64,000 nucleotides of DNA from Rubrivivax sp. (GTDB lineage: Bacteria > Pseudomonadota > Gammaproteobacteria > Burkholderiales > Burkholderiaceae_C): positions 1-64,000 of the forward strand of contig JAHBZT010000007.1 of NCBI GenBank assembly GCA_019635315.1, in the 5' to 3' direction. The position numbers and the translations under genes are program-made. Below, one piece after another: positions 48,860 through 56,634 of this stretch; position 1 is the stretch's first letter, and every line of letters starts with the position of its first letter. Below the pieces are notes generated by a model, which did no database searches, was not told the DNA's origin, and worked only from the letters and a program-made list of their open reading frames with translations.

Positions 48860-49879
48860 ATGAACACCACCGTTGCCCAGCTTCGCCAATACGCCGCCCC
48901 GGCCGACGACGGCAAGGCCCTGCTGTCGCAGCTGCTCAGCCAACAGCAGACCTTCGACCCCGATGCCTGGCACGTCATGCAGGAGCGCGACAACGCGCTG
49001 ATCCGCGACGAGCTGCTGCACGGCACGCCCAGCAAGGCCTTCGTCTACGAGTTCGAGATCAAGGGCACCAAGGTCCGCGGCATCAGCGTCGTCGGCGCGC
49101 GCGAGCTGGCCAGCCAATACAAGGGGATCAAGTCGCGGATCGTCGCGACGGTCGAGAAGCGCGGCCAGCTGTTCATCTTCCGCACCTTCTCTCCCCTGTC
49201 GATCGAGACGCGCCAGCTGCCCGAGCTGGCGGCCGACGATGACTTCTACGAGTGCGTCATGGAAGTGACCGACATCAAGACGGGCAACTCCATCGAGGTC
49301 CGCAAGAAGGAACAGCGCACAGAGAAGCGCCGCGACGGCACACCATTCGAGCGGCCTCACTTCGACGTGATCTGCGAGTCCAAGGCCTACCGCAACGGCG
49401 TCCTGGCCGTGCTGCCGCAGTCGGTGATCAAGGACTTCCAGGCCCGGTGCCTGGCTGCCGGTGAAACCTCGCAGGAGCTGACCATCGCCGAGTGGCGATC
49501 GAAGGCCCTAGCGCACGCCACGAAGAACGGCATTGCGCTGGACCGCGCCACGCTGAACAGCCTCACCTTCGACGAGCTCACCGGACTCGGCGGCGCTGCA
49601 GCGCGGGGCCTGGACCAGTTCAAGGCCTCGGCCGTGGCGCTCGGCCTCATCGCGCCGGCCAATGCCGACGCGCAGACCGGTGAGGTCCCGCCGCCTGCGC
49701 CGCGTGCGGCTGCGCCGCGCCAGCAGGATCAAGCGCCGCCGCCCGCACCGGCTCCTCAAGCCGCCCAGGGCCCGACCTTCGGCGACCTGGCCGACGAGCA
49801 GCCGCCGCCGGCGCAGCCCCCTGCCGCGGCGCCCGCGGGACGCCGCACGCGCGCCAGCGCCGGCCCGGCCGTGGAGTGA
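48860..49879 (+). CDS. Candidate single-strand annealing recombinase
   Basis: A 339-residue protein. Residues 1-230 are a conserved phage-type domain with strands and helices around GISVVGARELASQYKGIK, VEKRGQLFIFRTFSPLS and AYRNGVLAVLPQSVIKDF. The last 110 residues are a Pro/Ala/Gln-rich tail. It lies just after a PD-(D/E)XK exonuclease, the usual place of a RecT/Redbeta-type annealing protein, and before an SMC-like gene. I cannot assign an SSAP family from sequence alone. SD sequence GAAGGA precedes the start. Confidence 0.5.
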   Translation: MNTTVAQLRQYAAPADDGKALLSQLLSQQQTFDPDAWHVMQERDNALIRDELLHGTPSKAFVYEFEIKGTKVRGISVVGARELASQYKGIKSRIVATVEKRGQLFIFRTFSPLSIETRQLPELAADDDFYECVMEVTDIKTGNSIEVRKKEQRTEKRRDGTPFERPHFDVICESKAYRNGVLAVLPQSVIKDFQARCLAAGETSQELTIAEWRSKALAHATKNGIALDRATLNSLTFDELTGLGGAAARGLDQFKASAVALGLIAPANADAQTGEVPPPAPRAAAPRQQDQAPPPAPAPQAAQGPTFGDLADEQPPPAQPPAAAPAGRRTRASAGPAVE

Positions 49880-49882
49880 CGC

Positions 49883-51685
49883 ATGCGCATCGACAGCATC
49901 CTCGTTACGGACTTCCTCGGCGTGCGCGTCGTCGACGCCCGCGCACTGCGGCCTGTGACCATCATCGGTGGCCGCAACCGCGCAGGGAAGAGCTCGGTGC
50001 GCGACGCCGTGACCCTCGCGCTGACCGGCGCCCTCGGCCGCGTGGGCCTGAAGAAGGAAGCCGGTCAGCTGGTCCGTGCCGGCGCCAGCGGCGCGCTGTG
50101 CCAGGTCGTCGACGCCGACGGCGACCAGCACCAGGTGATGATCAAGGCCAGCGGCACGATCACCGGCGGACCGGCCAAGGGCCGCGAGCCGGATCCGGCG
50201 CTGCAGTTCGTGCTGGACGGCCAGCGCTTCGCCGCGCTGCCGCCGGTCGAGCGCCGCGCGTTCCTGTTCGGGATCATGGGCGTGAAGGCCGACCCCGGCG
50301 ACATCGCGCGCCGCCTCGAGGCCCGCGGCTGCCATATCGGCAAGGTGCAGCGCGTGCTGACGCTGCTGCGCGCCGGCATGGACGCGGCCGCGGACGAGGC
50401 CAAGCGCCAGGCCAGCGAGGCGCGCGGAGCCTGGCGGAACGTCACCGGCGAGGCCTACGGCAGCGAGAAGGCCAAGGGGTGGCGCGCCACGGTGCCGCCC
50501 TACGCCGCCGCCGAGCACAAGCGCCTGGCCACCGCGATCCAGGCCGCGGATGTCGCGATCGCGAAGTGGCAGCAGGAGGTCGGCGCGATGCAGGCCGAAG
50601 AACAGCGCCGGCAGAAGCTGCGCGGCGAGCTCCCGGCGTTGGCCGAGCACGCCGCGCGCGTTCCCCGCATCGAGACCAAGCTGGCGGCCGACGAAGCAAG
50701 CATGCAGGCCGCAGAGCAAGAGCTGGCGCGGGTTTCTGCTGCCGCTGGTGCCGGGCCGCGGGTGGGCCTGGTGCACGACCTGGCCATGGCGCTGCACCGG
50801 GTGGCCATGGACGATCGCGTCGCGGCGCTGATCGACCTCGGGGGCGTCGACGAGGTTCTCACCTGCTACGAGCTCGAGCACGGGCGCATCGACGCCACCG
50901 ATGGCGATCCGGCGGCGCAGGCGCGATTGCCCGCGGTCCGCGACTCGCTGGCCATGCTGCAGCGCGCGGTTGCGAACGACCGGCGCGACCTGGCCGCGGC
51001 GCAGCAGGCCAAGGCCGAGCACGACCGCATCACGGCCGAGCTGGCCGAGGTCTTCGACGTGGCCGCCCTGGCCGAGGCGCGCGAGCATGTCGAGAAGATC
51101 ACGGCGGCGCGCACCGCCGACCAGAAGGCGCTGGACGCGCTGAGCAGCGCCAAGGCCGCGGCGGACGCTGCCGAGGCCAAGACCGCCCAGGCCGCAGAGC
51201 ACGCGAAGGACGTGGCCGCCTGGGAGCTCATCGCCGAGCAGCTGTCGCCCGACGGCATCCCAGCCGACCTGCTGCGCGAAGCGCTGGGCCCGATCCACGA
51301 GCGGCTGCACCAGCACGCCGCGGATACCGGCTGGCCACAGGTGCGGATCCACGAGGACATGCGCATCACCGCCGGCGAGCGCGATTACAGGCTGCTCAGC
51401 GAGTCGGAGCGCTGGCGCACCGACGCCATGCTGGCCGAGGCGATCGCGCACCTGTCGGGCCACCGGCTGCTGCTGCTGGACCGCATGGACGTTCTGGACC
51501 TGCCGGCGCGGGGCGAGTTGCTCGGCTGGCTGGACACGCTGGCCGAGCTCGGCGAGATCGATACCGCGCTGGTCTTCGCCACCCTCAAAGCACCGCCGGC
51601 CGCCGGCGCGCTGCCGCCGCACGTCGGCGCGCTGTGGATCGACAACGGGCACCACGCCACCCAACCCGAGAAGGAAGCCGCCTGA
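49883..51685 (+). CDS. SMC/SbcC-like AAA ATPase
   Basis: A 600-residue protein with Walker A GGRNRAGKSS (29-38), an interrupted coiled-coil centre rich in Ala, Gln and Glu (about 150-440), and a C-terminal ATPase half with the signature-like LLSESERWRTDAMLAEAIAH and Walker B LLLLDRMDVLD. This is the fold of Rad50/SbcC-type proteins. The normal SbcD nuclease partner is absent; the neighbouring nuclease genes may supply that role. Overlap of one base with the next start. It probably helps process DNA ends in recombination or replication. Confidence 0.8.
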   Translation: MRIDSILVTDFLGVRVVDARALRPVTIIGGRNRAGKSSVRDAVTLALTGALGRVGLKKEAGQLVRAGASGALCQVVDADGDQHQVMIKASGTITGGPAKGREPDPALQFVLDGQRFAALPPVERRAFLFGIMGVKADPGDIARRLEARGCHIGKVQRVLTLLRAGMDAAADEAKRQASEARGAWRNVTGEAYGSEKAKGWRATVPPYAAAEHKRLATAIQAADVAIAKWQQEVGAMQAEEQRRQKLRGELPALAEHAARVPRIETKLAADEASMQAAEQELARVSAAAGAGPRVGLVHDLAMALHRVAMDDRVAALIDLGGVDEVLTCYELEHGRIDATDGDPAAQARLPAVRDSLAMLQRAVANDRRDLAAAQQAKAEHDRITAELAEVFDVAALAEAREHVEKITAARTADQKALDALSSAKAAADAAEAKTAQAAEHAKDVAAWELIAEQLSPDGIPADLLREALGPIHERLHQHAADTGWPQVRIHEDMRITAGERDYRLLSESERWRTDAMLAEAIAHLSGHRLLLLDRMDVLDLPARGELLGWLDTLAELGEIDTALVFATLKAPPAAGALPPHVGALWIDNGHHATQPEKEAA

Positions 51686-52311
51686 TGAACCCCGCCCTCT
51701 TCTATGACGCCGAGACCACCGGCCTGCCGCTGTTCCACGAGCCCAGCGAGGACCCGCGCCAGCCGCACATGGTGCAGCTGGGGGCCTGCCTGGTCGACCT
51801 GGACACCTGGAAGACCCTCGCCACGCTCGACGTGATCGTGCGGCCGGATGGCTGGACCATCCCCGACGACGTGGCGGCGATCAACGGCATCACCACCGAG
51901 CAGGCGATGGACCTTGGCGTCAGCGAGAGCATGGCCCTGGGCATGCTGCTCGAGCTGTGGAACGAGAACGCGCCGCGGCTGCGCGTGGCGCACAACGAGG
52001 GATTCGACGCGCGCATCGTTCGCATCGCGCTGATGCGCTACGAAGACGCGCCGCTGGCCGACGCCTGGAAGGCCGCGCGTTCGGAGTGCACGCAGCTGCT
52101 GTCGACGCCGATCCTCAACCTGCCGCCGACCGAGAAGATGCTGGCGGCCAGGCGCAAGGGCCCGAAGAGCGCGAACCTGCGCGAGGCCTATGCGCACTTC
52201 ACCGGGCGCGAGCTGGAGAACGCGCACACCGCGATCGCCGACGTCCTGGCCTGCATCGAGGTCTACCGCGCGATCAAGGAGCGGCACACCGCGCCGGCGC
52301 TGGCCGCCTGA
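51685..52311 (+). CDS. DnaQ-like 3'-5' exonuclease
   Basis: A 208-residue DEDDh exonuclease: FYDAETTGLP with Asp8 and Glu10 (ExoI), VAHNEGFDARIV (ExoII Asp), and ENAHTAIADVLA with His and Asp (ExoIII). Between them is a region with LLSTPILNLPPTEKMLAARR. It follows the ATPase gene by TGATG overlap and completes the recombination and DNA-processing set. It may proofread a host polymerase or trim DNA ends. Confidence 0.85.
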   Translation: MNPALFYDAETTGLPLFHEPSEDPRQPHMVQLGACLVDLDTWKTLATLDVIVRPDGWTIPDDVAAINGITTEQAMDLGVSESMALGMLLELWNENAPRLRVAHNEGFDARIVRIALMRYEDAPLADAWKAARSECTQLLSTPILNLPPTEKMLAARRKGPKSANLREAYAHFTGRELENAHTAIADVLACIEVYRAIKERHTAPALAA

Positions 52312-52432
52312 CACCAGTTTCCGGGCGACACCAGCGGCGCGGACAGCGGCTTTCTCCTCCCGTAGCCATCAACGATTCCCGCGCCGAGGCCGCAAGGCCC
52401 GCCCAATTTCTTCCCCACCACCGCGAGACCCC

Positions 52433-52696
52433 ATGGACACGATGACGCAACCGAAGATCACCGGATACCGCCAGCTCAGCCAGCAGGAGGCGGCCCTCAT
52501 CAACGAAGGCAAGGCGCTGGCCGAGCAGTGCGGCGTGTACATCGCCAAGCTGCGCGAGCACACCGGCCCGAAGACCAGCGACGACGACCCGACGAAGCTG
52601 AGCCTGGACCAGCGCTGGATCAGCATCGGCGCCACCCAGCTGCAGCAGGGATGGATGGCAGTCATCCGCGGCATCGCGCAGCCCACCACGTTCTGA
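52433..52696 (+). CDS. Acb2/Tad1-hairpin-like anti-CBASS candidate
   Basis: An 87-residue helical protein. It has the pattern of Acb2 proteins, which sequester cyclic oligonucleotides and block CBASS immunity: KITGYRQLSQQEAALINEGK, then QRWISIGATQLQQGWMAVIRGIAQPTTF at the end. Tyr12 and Lys27 have the 15-residue spacing I recall for the ligand-contacting Tyr11 and Lys26 of the Pseudomonas phage protein. The start is ATG 52433 (or 52442). It lies 121 bases after the exonuclease gene. Family call is strong by pattern, function untested. Confidence 0.7.
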   Translation: MDTMTQPKITGYRQLSQQEAALINEGKALAEQCGVYIAKLREHTGPKTSDDDPTKLSLDQRWISIGATQLQQGWMAVIRGIAQPTTF

Positions 52697-52706
52697 AGGC
52701 GCAGCC

Positions 52707-53132
52707 ATGAGCGACCCTCACCACCCCGAGCCGCCGCCGCGGCTCTTCGCGGTCGTCGAGCTCTTCGGCCATCAACGCATCGCCGGGCGGATCAGCGAGC
52801 AGGCCTTCGGCGGCGCCAATTTCGTGCGCGTCGACGTTCCCGAGATCCAGGTCGAGGAAACGGCCTGGGAAGAAGGCGAGCGCGTCGTGCGCACGCGGGT
52901 CATTCAGGCTCACACGCGCAGCTTCGGCGCCGGCGCGATCTACGGCATCAACTGGTGCGACGAGACGACCGCGCAGATCGCGGCCCGGTCGATCAAGCAC
53001 GAGCCGATGCAACCCTACAGCGTGAAGGCAGCGATCGACTGGCTCCCCGCTGAACAGCGCCAGCGCCTGCTGGCGTCACCCCGAGGCGCGACGCGCTCGC
53101 TGCTCGACGAAGACGACGGCGGCCATTTCTGA
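52707..53132 (+). CDS. Conserved early phage protein
   Basis: A 141-residue protein with a conserved beta-rich middle: LFAVVELFGHQRIAGRISEQ and GGANFVRVDVPEIQVEE, followed by YGINWCDETTAQIAARSI. Such genes are frequent in early regions of phages with high GC content, but no activity is known to me. No membrane segment. It follows the Acb2-like gene by ten bases. Confidence 0.65.
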   Translation: MSDPHHPEPPPRLFAVVELFGHQRIAGRISEQAFGGANFVRVDVPEIQVEETAWEEGERVVRTRVIQAHTRSFGAGAIYGINWCDETTAQIAARSIKHEPMQPYSVKAAIDWLPAEQRQRLLASPRGATRSLLDEDDGGHF

Positions 53133-53164
53133 CCCACCCACCACCAGCCAGGAGCCAGAGACCC

Positions 53165-53890
53165 ATGTTCACCCTCGACACCCTGACCACCGTCCGCGTC
53201 CTCGACGTGCGCGTGCTCTCCAGCAAAGACCGCAAGCCCGACGAGCATCCGGGCGCACAGCTGCTGCTGCAGGCCACGCTCGGCGTCAGCGCGCTGGCCA
53301 TGTTCGACGGCTTCCTGCCGGGCATGCTCTACCGCAAGCCGCAGGCCCGCAAGCAAGGCGAGATCGAAGGCATCGAGTCCGCCGAGCTGACCAGCGTCGG
53401 CGAGCACGTCAAGCGCCTGCCCTGGGCCTACGAGCAGACCGGGTGCGAGATCGTGATCGACCTCGGCATGGGCGGCCGCAGCAACATTGTCCTGGCCGAC
53501 GTGAAGGTGCACCGCGTGTCGCTGCGGCCCGAGCAGAATGGGGTCGTGATCCAGTGGACCGCCGATGTCCCGGGGCTGAACGACACGACCCGCGGCAAGC
53601 TGACCGGGCTCAAGAGCACCGACATCAAGATGACGATGGCGGGCCCCGAGGTCGAGGACGGACAGGGCGAGATCGAGGGCACGAAGTCGAAGCCCGCCCC
53701 GAAGGCTGAGAAGCCCGCGGCCACGTCGGGCGAAGCCTCGAAGCAGGCGCTCGACGCGAGCGGCAAGAGCCCCTTCCCGGCCGGCGCTGCGAAGTCCGAC
53801 GACCAGGTGCGCGAGGAGGCGCTGCAGACCGCTGCCGCGGCGCCGCCGGCGCGCAGGAGCAAGGTCAGCGCTGGGGCGGCCGTCGAATGA
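53165..53890 (+). CDS. Unrecognised early phage protein, possibly nucleic-acid-binding
   Basis: A 241-residue protein. Residues 1-150 are beta-rich (MFTLDTLTTVRVLDVRVLSS, GVSALAMFDGFLPG, GCEIVIDLGMGGRSNIVLAD), followed by a low-complexity acidic and Lys/Ala-rich tail. A folded domain plus a flexible acidic tail is a layout shared by phage SSB-like proteins, but no oligonucleotide-binding motif is clear. It overlaps the next small gene by ATGA. Function not known. Confidence 0.55.
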   Translation: MFTLDTLTTVRVLDVRVLSSKDRKPDEHPGAQLLLQATLGVSALAMFDGFLPGMLYRKPQARKQGEIEGIESAELTSVGEHVKRLPWAYEQTGCEIVIDLGMGGRSNIVLADVKVHRVSLRPEQNGVVIQWTADVPGLNDTTRGKLTGLKSTDIKMTMAGPEVEDGQGEIEGTKSKPAPKAEKPAATSGEASKQALDASGKSPFPAGAAKSDDQVREEALQTAAAAPPARRSKVSAGAAVE

Positions 53891-54063
53891 AGCAGCGCCA
53901 GCACCGCCCGAATAAGCGCGCGCCGCACGGTGCGCCGCAGTTCACCGAGCGCATCGCCATCTATGCGACGCGCAAGCAGAAGCACGCCTTCCAGCGGCTG
54001 GGGGGCAGCGGCTGGCTTCGGGACGTGATCGACCGCGCGCTGATTGAAGCCGGCCGTGCGTGA
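53887..54063 (+). CDS. Small RHH-like basic protein
   Basis: A 58-residue protein from ATG 53887, overlapping the previous gene by ATGA and the next by eight bases. It starts with a basic patch (MKQRQHRPNKRAPHG), then TERIAIYATRKQKHAFQRLG and a helix (GWLRDVIDRALIEAGR). This is the same layout as the protein at 4429-4605, with a ribbon-helix-helix-like pattern. It could regulate the early operon. Confidence 0.5.
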   Translation: MKQRQHRPNKRAPHGAPQFTERIAIYATRKQKHAFQRLGGSGWLRDVIDRALIEAGRA

Positions 54064-54679
54064 GCGGCCGATCCTGTTCAGCGCGCCGATGGTGCGCGCG
54101 CTGCTGGCCGGCACGAAGACGCAGACGCGGCGGGTGTGCAAGCCGCAGCCCGACATCGTTGCCGAGCGCGGCACGGTGGTCGGCGTCAGCACGCCGCAGG
54201 ACCAGCAGTACGGCCGGCTCGGCAAGGCGCTGCCCTGCCCCTACGGCCAGCCCGGAGACCGGCTGTGGGTGCGGGAGGCTTGGCGCACTGAGCCGCGGTT
54301 TGACGCGACGCCACCGCGCGACCTTGCCCCCGAAGTGGCGCCGGTGCAGTACGAGGCCGGGCCGCACGCGGACGTGCTGGGCGGCAAGCTGCGCCCGGGC
54401 ATGTTCATGCCCCGCTGGGCAAGCCGTATCAACCTCGAAGTCCTCGCGGTGCGCGTCGAGCGGCTGCAGGACATCAGCGACGCCGATGCGCGAGCGGAGG
54501 GGATCACGCAGCACGAAGCCGGCGCGCTAGGCCCCCAATGGGACAACGGAGTCGATTGCATCACCGCGCGCGGCAATCGCGCGACGGTTTCGTATCGGCG
54601 CCTGTGGGAGTCGATCAACCGCCCAGGCTCCTGGGACTCGAACCCGTGGGTCTGGGTCGTTTCATTCAGGAGGGTCTGA
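54056..54679 (+). CDS. ASCH-like domain protein
   Basis: A 207-residue protein from GTG 54056. It begins RPILFSAPMVRALLAGTKTQTRR and continues GQPGDRLWVREAWRTE, a pattern shared by phage ASCH-type proteins (an RNA-binding PUA-like fold). The middle is variable; the end (VSYRRLWESINRPGSWDSNPWVWVVSF) is conserved in the same family. RNA binding or a nucleotide-related role is inferred from the fold. Confidence 0.65.
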   Translation: MRERPILFSAPMVRALLAGTKTQTRRVCKPQPDIVAERGTVVGVSTPQDQQYGRLGKALPCPYGQPGDRLWVREAWRTEPRFDATPPRDLAPEVAPVQYEAGPHADVLGGKLRPGMFMPRWASRINLEVLAVRVERLQDISDADARAEGITQHEAGALGPQWDNGVDCITARGNRATVSYRRLWESINRPGSWDSNPWVWVVSFRRV

Positions 54680-55731
54680 TGGCCGAGAAGACCGGTATCT
54701 CGTGGACCGATGCCACGTTCAATCCCTGGTGGGGCTGCCAGAAGGTAAGCCCGGCGTGTGACCACTGCTACGCCGAGCGGGACGCCAAGCGCTTCGCTGC
54801 GGGCAAGGTGCTGTGGGGCGTGGGCAGCGAGCGGCGCGTGTTCCCCGACAAGCCCGACGGCAAGAACCCACACTGGGCGGCGCCGCTGACGTGGGCCAAG
54901 ACGATGCCCGCCAAGCTCGGCCGGCGGCCGCGTGTGTTCTGCGCGTCGATGGGCGACTGGCTGGACCTGGACGCGCCGATCGACGATTTCGTGCGGCTGC
55001 TCGACACCATCCGCCGCACGCCCGAGCTCGACTGGCTGCTGCTAAGCAAGCGCATCGGGAACTGGCGCAAGCGCGCGGAGAGCGCTTGGCAGCGCGCTGG
55101 GAACGCCGGCCTCGACACATGGCTCGGGGCGTGGCTCGATGGCGAGCCGCCCGCGAACGTCTGGCTCGGCGCCACCGTCATCGACCAGGCCGAGGCCGAC
55201 CGCGACATCCCCAAGCTGCTGGCCACGCCAGCGGCGGTGCGGTTCCTCTCGATCGAGCCGATGCTGGGGCCGATCCAGCTGACGGCGGAAGGCCGCATTC
55301 CCGCCGACGATGAAGGACCGGCACGCATCGGCTACATGGTCGGCCCCGACGATGGAGCTTCATCTTTGTGGCCGACACCGGCCAAGGCTTTAGCCGCTTC
55401 CGGCCTGCACTGGGTCATCGTCGGCGGCGAGAGCGGCCGCGGCGCGCGGCCGATGCCCCCCGACTGGCCCCGCAGCTTGCGCGACCAGTGCGCAGCCGCT
55501 GGCGTCCCATTTCACTTCAAGCAGTGGGGCGAGTGGGCGCCTATCGAAGACATCGACGACAACGCCGACGGCACCATCAACTGCATCCGCGATGACGGGA
55601 CGAGCGAGCCCATCGAGGGCCGCGTGACGATCATGCGCGCGCACGGGCACGACTTCGCGAAGGTAGGCAAGACGGCCGCAGGATGCCTGCTGGACGGCGT
55701 CGAGGCCAAGGCCTGGCCGAGCGCAGCATGA
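54679..55731 (+). CDS. DUF5131 (phage Gp37/Gp68-like) protein
   Basis: A 350-residue protein with the characteristic start TGISWTDATFNPWWGCQKVSPACDHCYAE (Cys20, Cys27, Cys30: C-x6-C-x2-C), then FCASMGDWLDLDAPI and LSIEPMLGPI and HWVIVGGESGRGARPM. DUF5131 proteins look like radical-SAM-related enzymes with an iron-sulphur site. An AGGAGG site precedes ATG 54679, and the TGATG junction couples it to the ASCH-like gene. The reaction is unknown; linkage with ASCH-like genes is common in phages. Confidence 0.85.
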   Translation: MAEKTGISWTDATFNPWWGCQKVSPACDHCYAERDAKRFAAGKVLWGVGSERRVFPDKPDGKNPHWAAPLTWAKTMPAKLGRRPRVFCASMGDWLDLDAPIDDFVRLLDTIRRTPELDWLLLSKRIGNWRKRAESAWQRAGNAGLDTWLGAWLDGEPPANVWLGATVIDQAEADRDIPKLLATPAAVRFLSIEPMLGPIQLTAEGRIPADDEGPARIGYMVGPDDGASSLWPTPAKALAASGLHWVIVGGESGRGARPMPPDWPRSLRDQCAAAGVPFHFKQWGEWAPIEDIDDNADGTINCIRDDGTSEPIEGRVTIMRAHGHDFAKVGKTAAGCLLDGVEAKAWPSAA

Positions 55732-56171
55732 ACGACGAGCGGCAGATCGCGCTGGAGCGCGCCGAGTTCGAGGCGTGGTTCGCCAGCAGCCGGCGAAACA
55801 AGGGTATCGACAGGCGCCCGACCTTCGCGCGCCGTGAAGACGACACCTACGACGACGACCACACGCAGCGCCATTGGTGGACGTGGCAGCAGGCGCAAGC
55901 CAACCTGACCGCCAGGCTGCAGCGCGAGGTCGAGGTCTTGCGCGCCGAGCGCGACCAGGCGCGGGCCTCGGTCGATCGCGCCGTGCAGCTGCTGACCGGC
56001 ATCCACGCGCTGCTGTACCCATCCCCGCTCACGATGCCGGATGGCCGCACGCTGGTGTTCCGGCCGACGAGCCCCGACCCGCACGCAGTGCTGCAGGCGC
56101 TGAGCGACCGCATCCGCGCGCTGCCGGACGAGCTGCAGAAGCTCTCATATCCATGCCCTGCACCCCCGTAA
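55728..56171 (+). CDS. Small helical phage protein
   Basis: A 147-residue protein starting by ATGA overlap. The first half is acidic and has EFEAWFASSRR and WWTWQQAQANLTARLQREVEVLRAERDQARAS, a helix-coiled-coil pattern common in phage proteins annotated only as hypothetical. The second half is Pro-rich with short helices. No metal or catalytic motif. It overlaps the following zinc-finger gene by 19 bases. Confidence 0.6.
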   Translation: MNDERQIALERAEFEAWFASSRRNKGIDRRPTFARREDDTYDDDHTQRHWWTWQQAQANLTARLQREVEVLRAERDQARASVDRAVQLLTGIHALLYPSPLTMPDGRTLVFRPTSPDPHAVLQALSDRIRALPDELQKLSYPCPAPP

Positions 56172-56398
56172 CCCTCCCCGGCGGTGTTCGCGCCATCGTG
56201 TGCACCCGCACCAGGCGGTGGCGGTGCGCGTGCGGGCAGCTGGCGACGCTGCAGTGCGATGCGCCGACGCAGCGGCGCAGCGGGACGTGCGATCGCCACA
56301 TTTGCGCCAGGTGCGCGATCGAGGTCGGGCCGGACCGGCACCTGTGCCCGGCGCACGCGGCCGCGCCGACGCCCGCCGGCCAGGTGGAGCTGTTCTAG
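56153..56398 (+). CDS. Cys-rich zinc-binding protein
   Basis: An 81-residue protein from ATG 56153. It has CACGQLATLQCD and GTCDRHICARCAIE with a late HLCPAH, so eight or so Cys/His residues could hold two zinc ions. It ends at a TAG that overlaps the next GTG. Small zinc-binding proteins in this region may regulate or modulate DNA-processing enzymes. Confidence 0.6.
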   Translation: MPCTPVTLPGGVRAIVCTRTRRWRCACGQLATLQCDAPTQRRSGTCDRHICARCAIEVGPDRHLCPAHAAAPTPAGQVELF

Positions 56399-56634
56399 TG
56401 GCCGACCCCTTCCTCACCGACGACGAGGTCGACCGGATCTGCGACGGCTTGAGGCAGAACGCGGCCAAGGCCCGCTATCTGCGCGAGGTCGTGCGCGTGC
56501 CCGTGAAGCGCAAGCCCAACGGCCGCCCCCTGGTGCTCAGGGCGGACCTGGAGCGGCCCAGCCAGGCCCCCGAGCCCGGTCGTGCTACGGTGGCGGCCTC
56601 GAACGAGCCGAACTGGAGCCGGAGAGCACCTTGA
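56398..56634 (+). CDS. DUF4224 protein, candidate excisionase
   Basis: A 78-residue protein from GTG 56398. It begins DPFLTDDEVDRICDGLRQNA, continues RYLREVVRVPVKRKPNGRPLV, the DUF4224 pattern, a short winged-helix-like DNA-binding protein. DUF4224 genes commonly stand directly before phage integrase genes, as here (TTGA overlap with int), and are taken to be recombination directionality factors. No direct proof of Xis activity. Confidence 0.75.
   Translation: MADPFLTDDEVDRICDGLRQNAAKARYLREVVRVPVKRKPNGRPLVLRADLERPSQAPEPGRATVAASNEPNWSRRAP

Noticed and set aside
49508-51664. Long open frame on the minus strand (718 codons)
   Set aside because: Shadow of the SMC-like gene; composition dominated by Arg, Gly and His.
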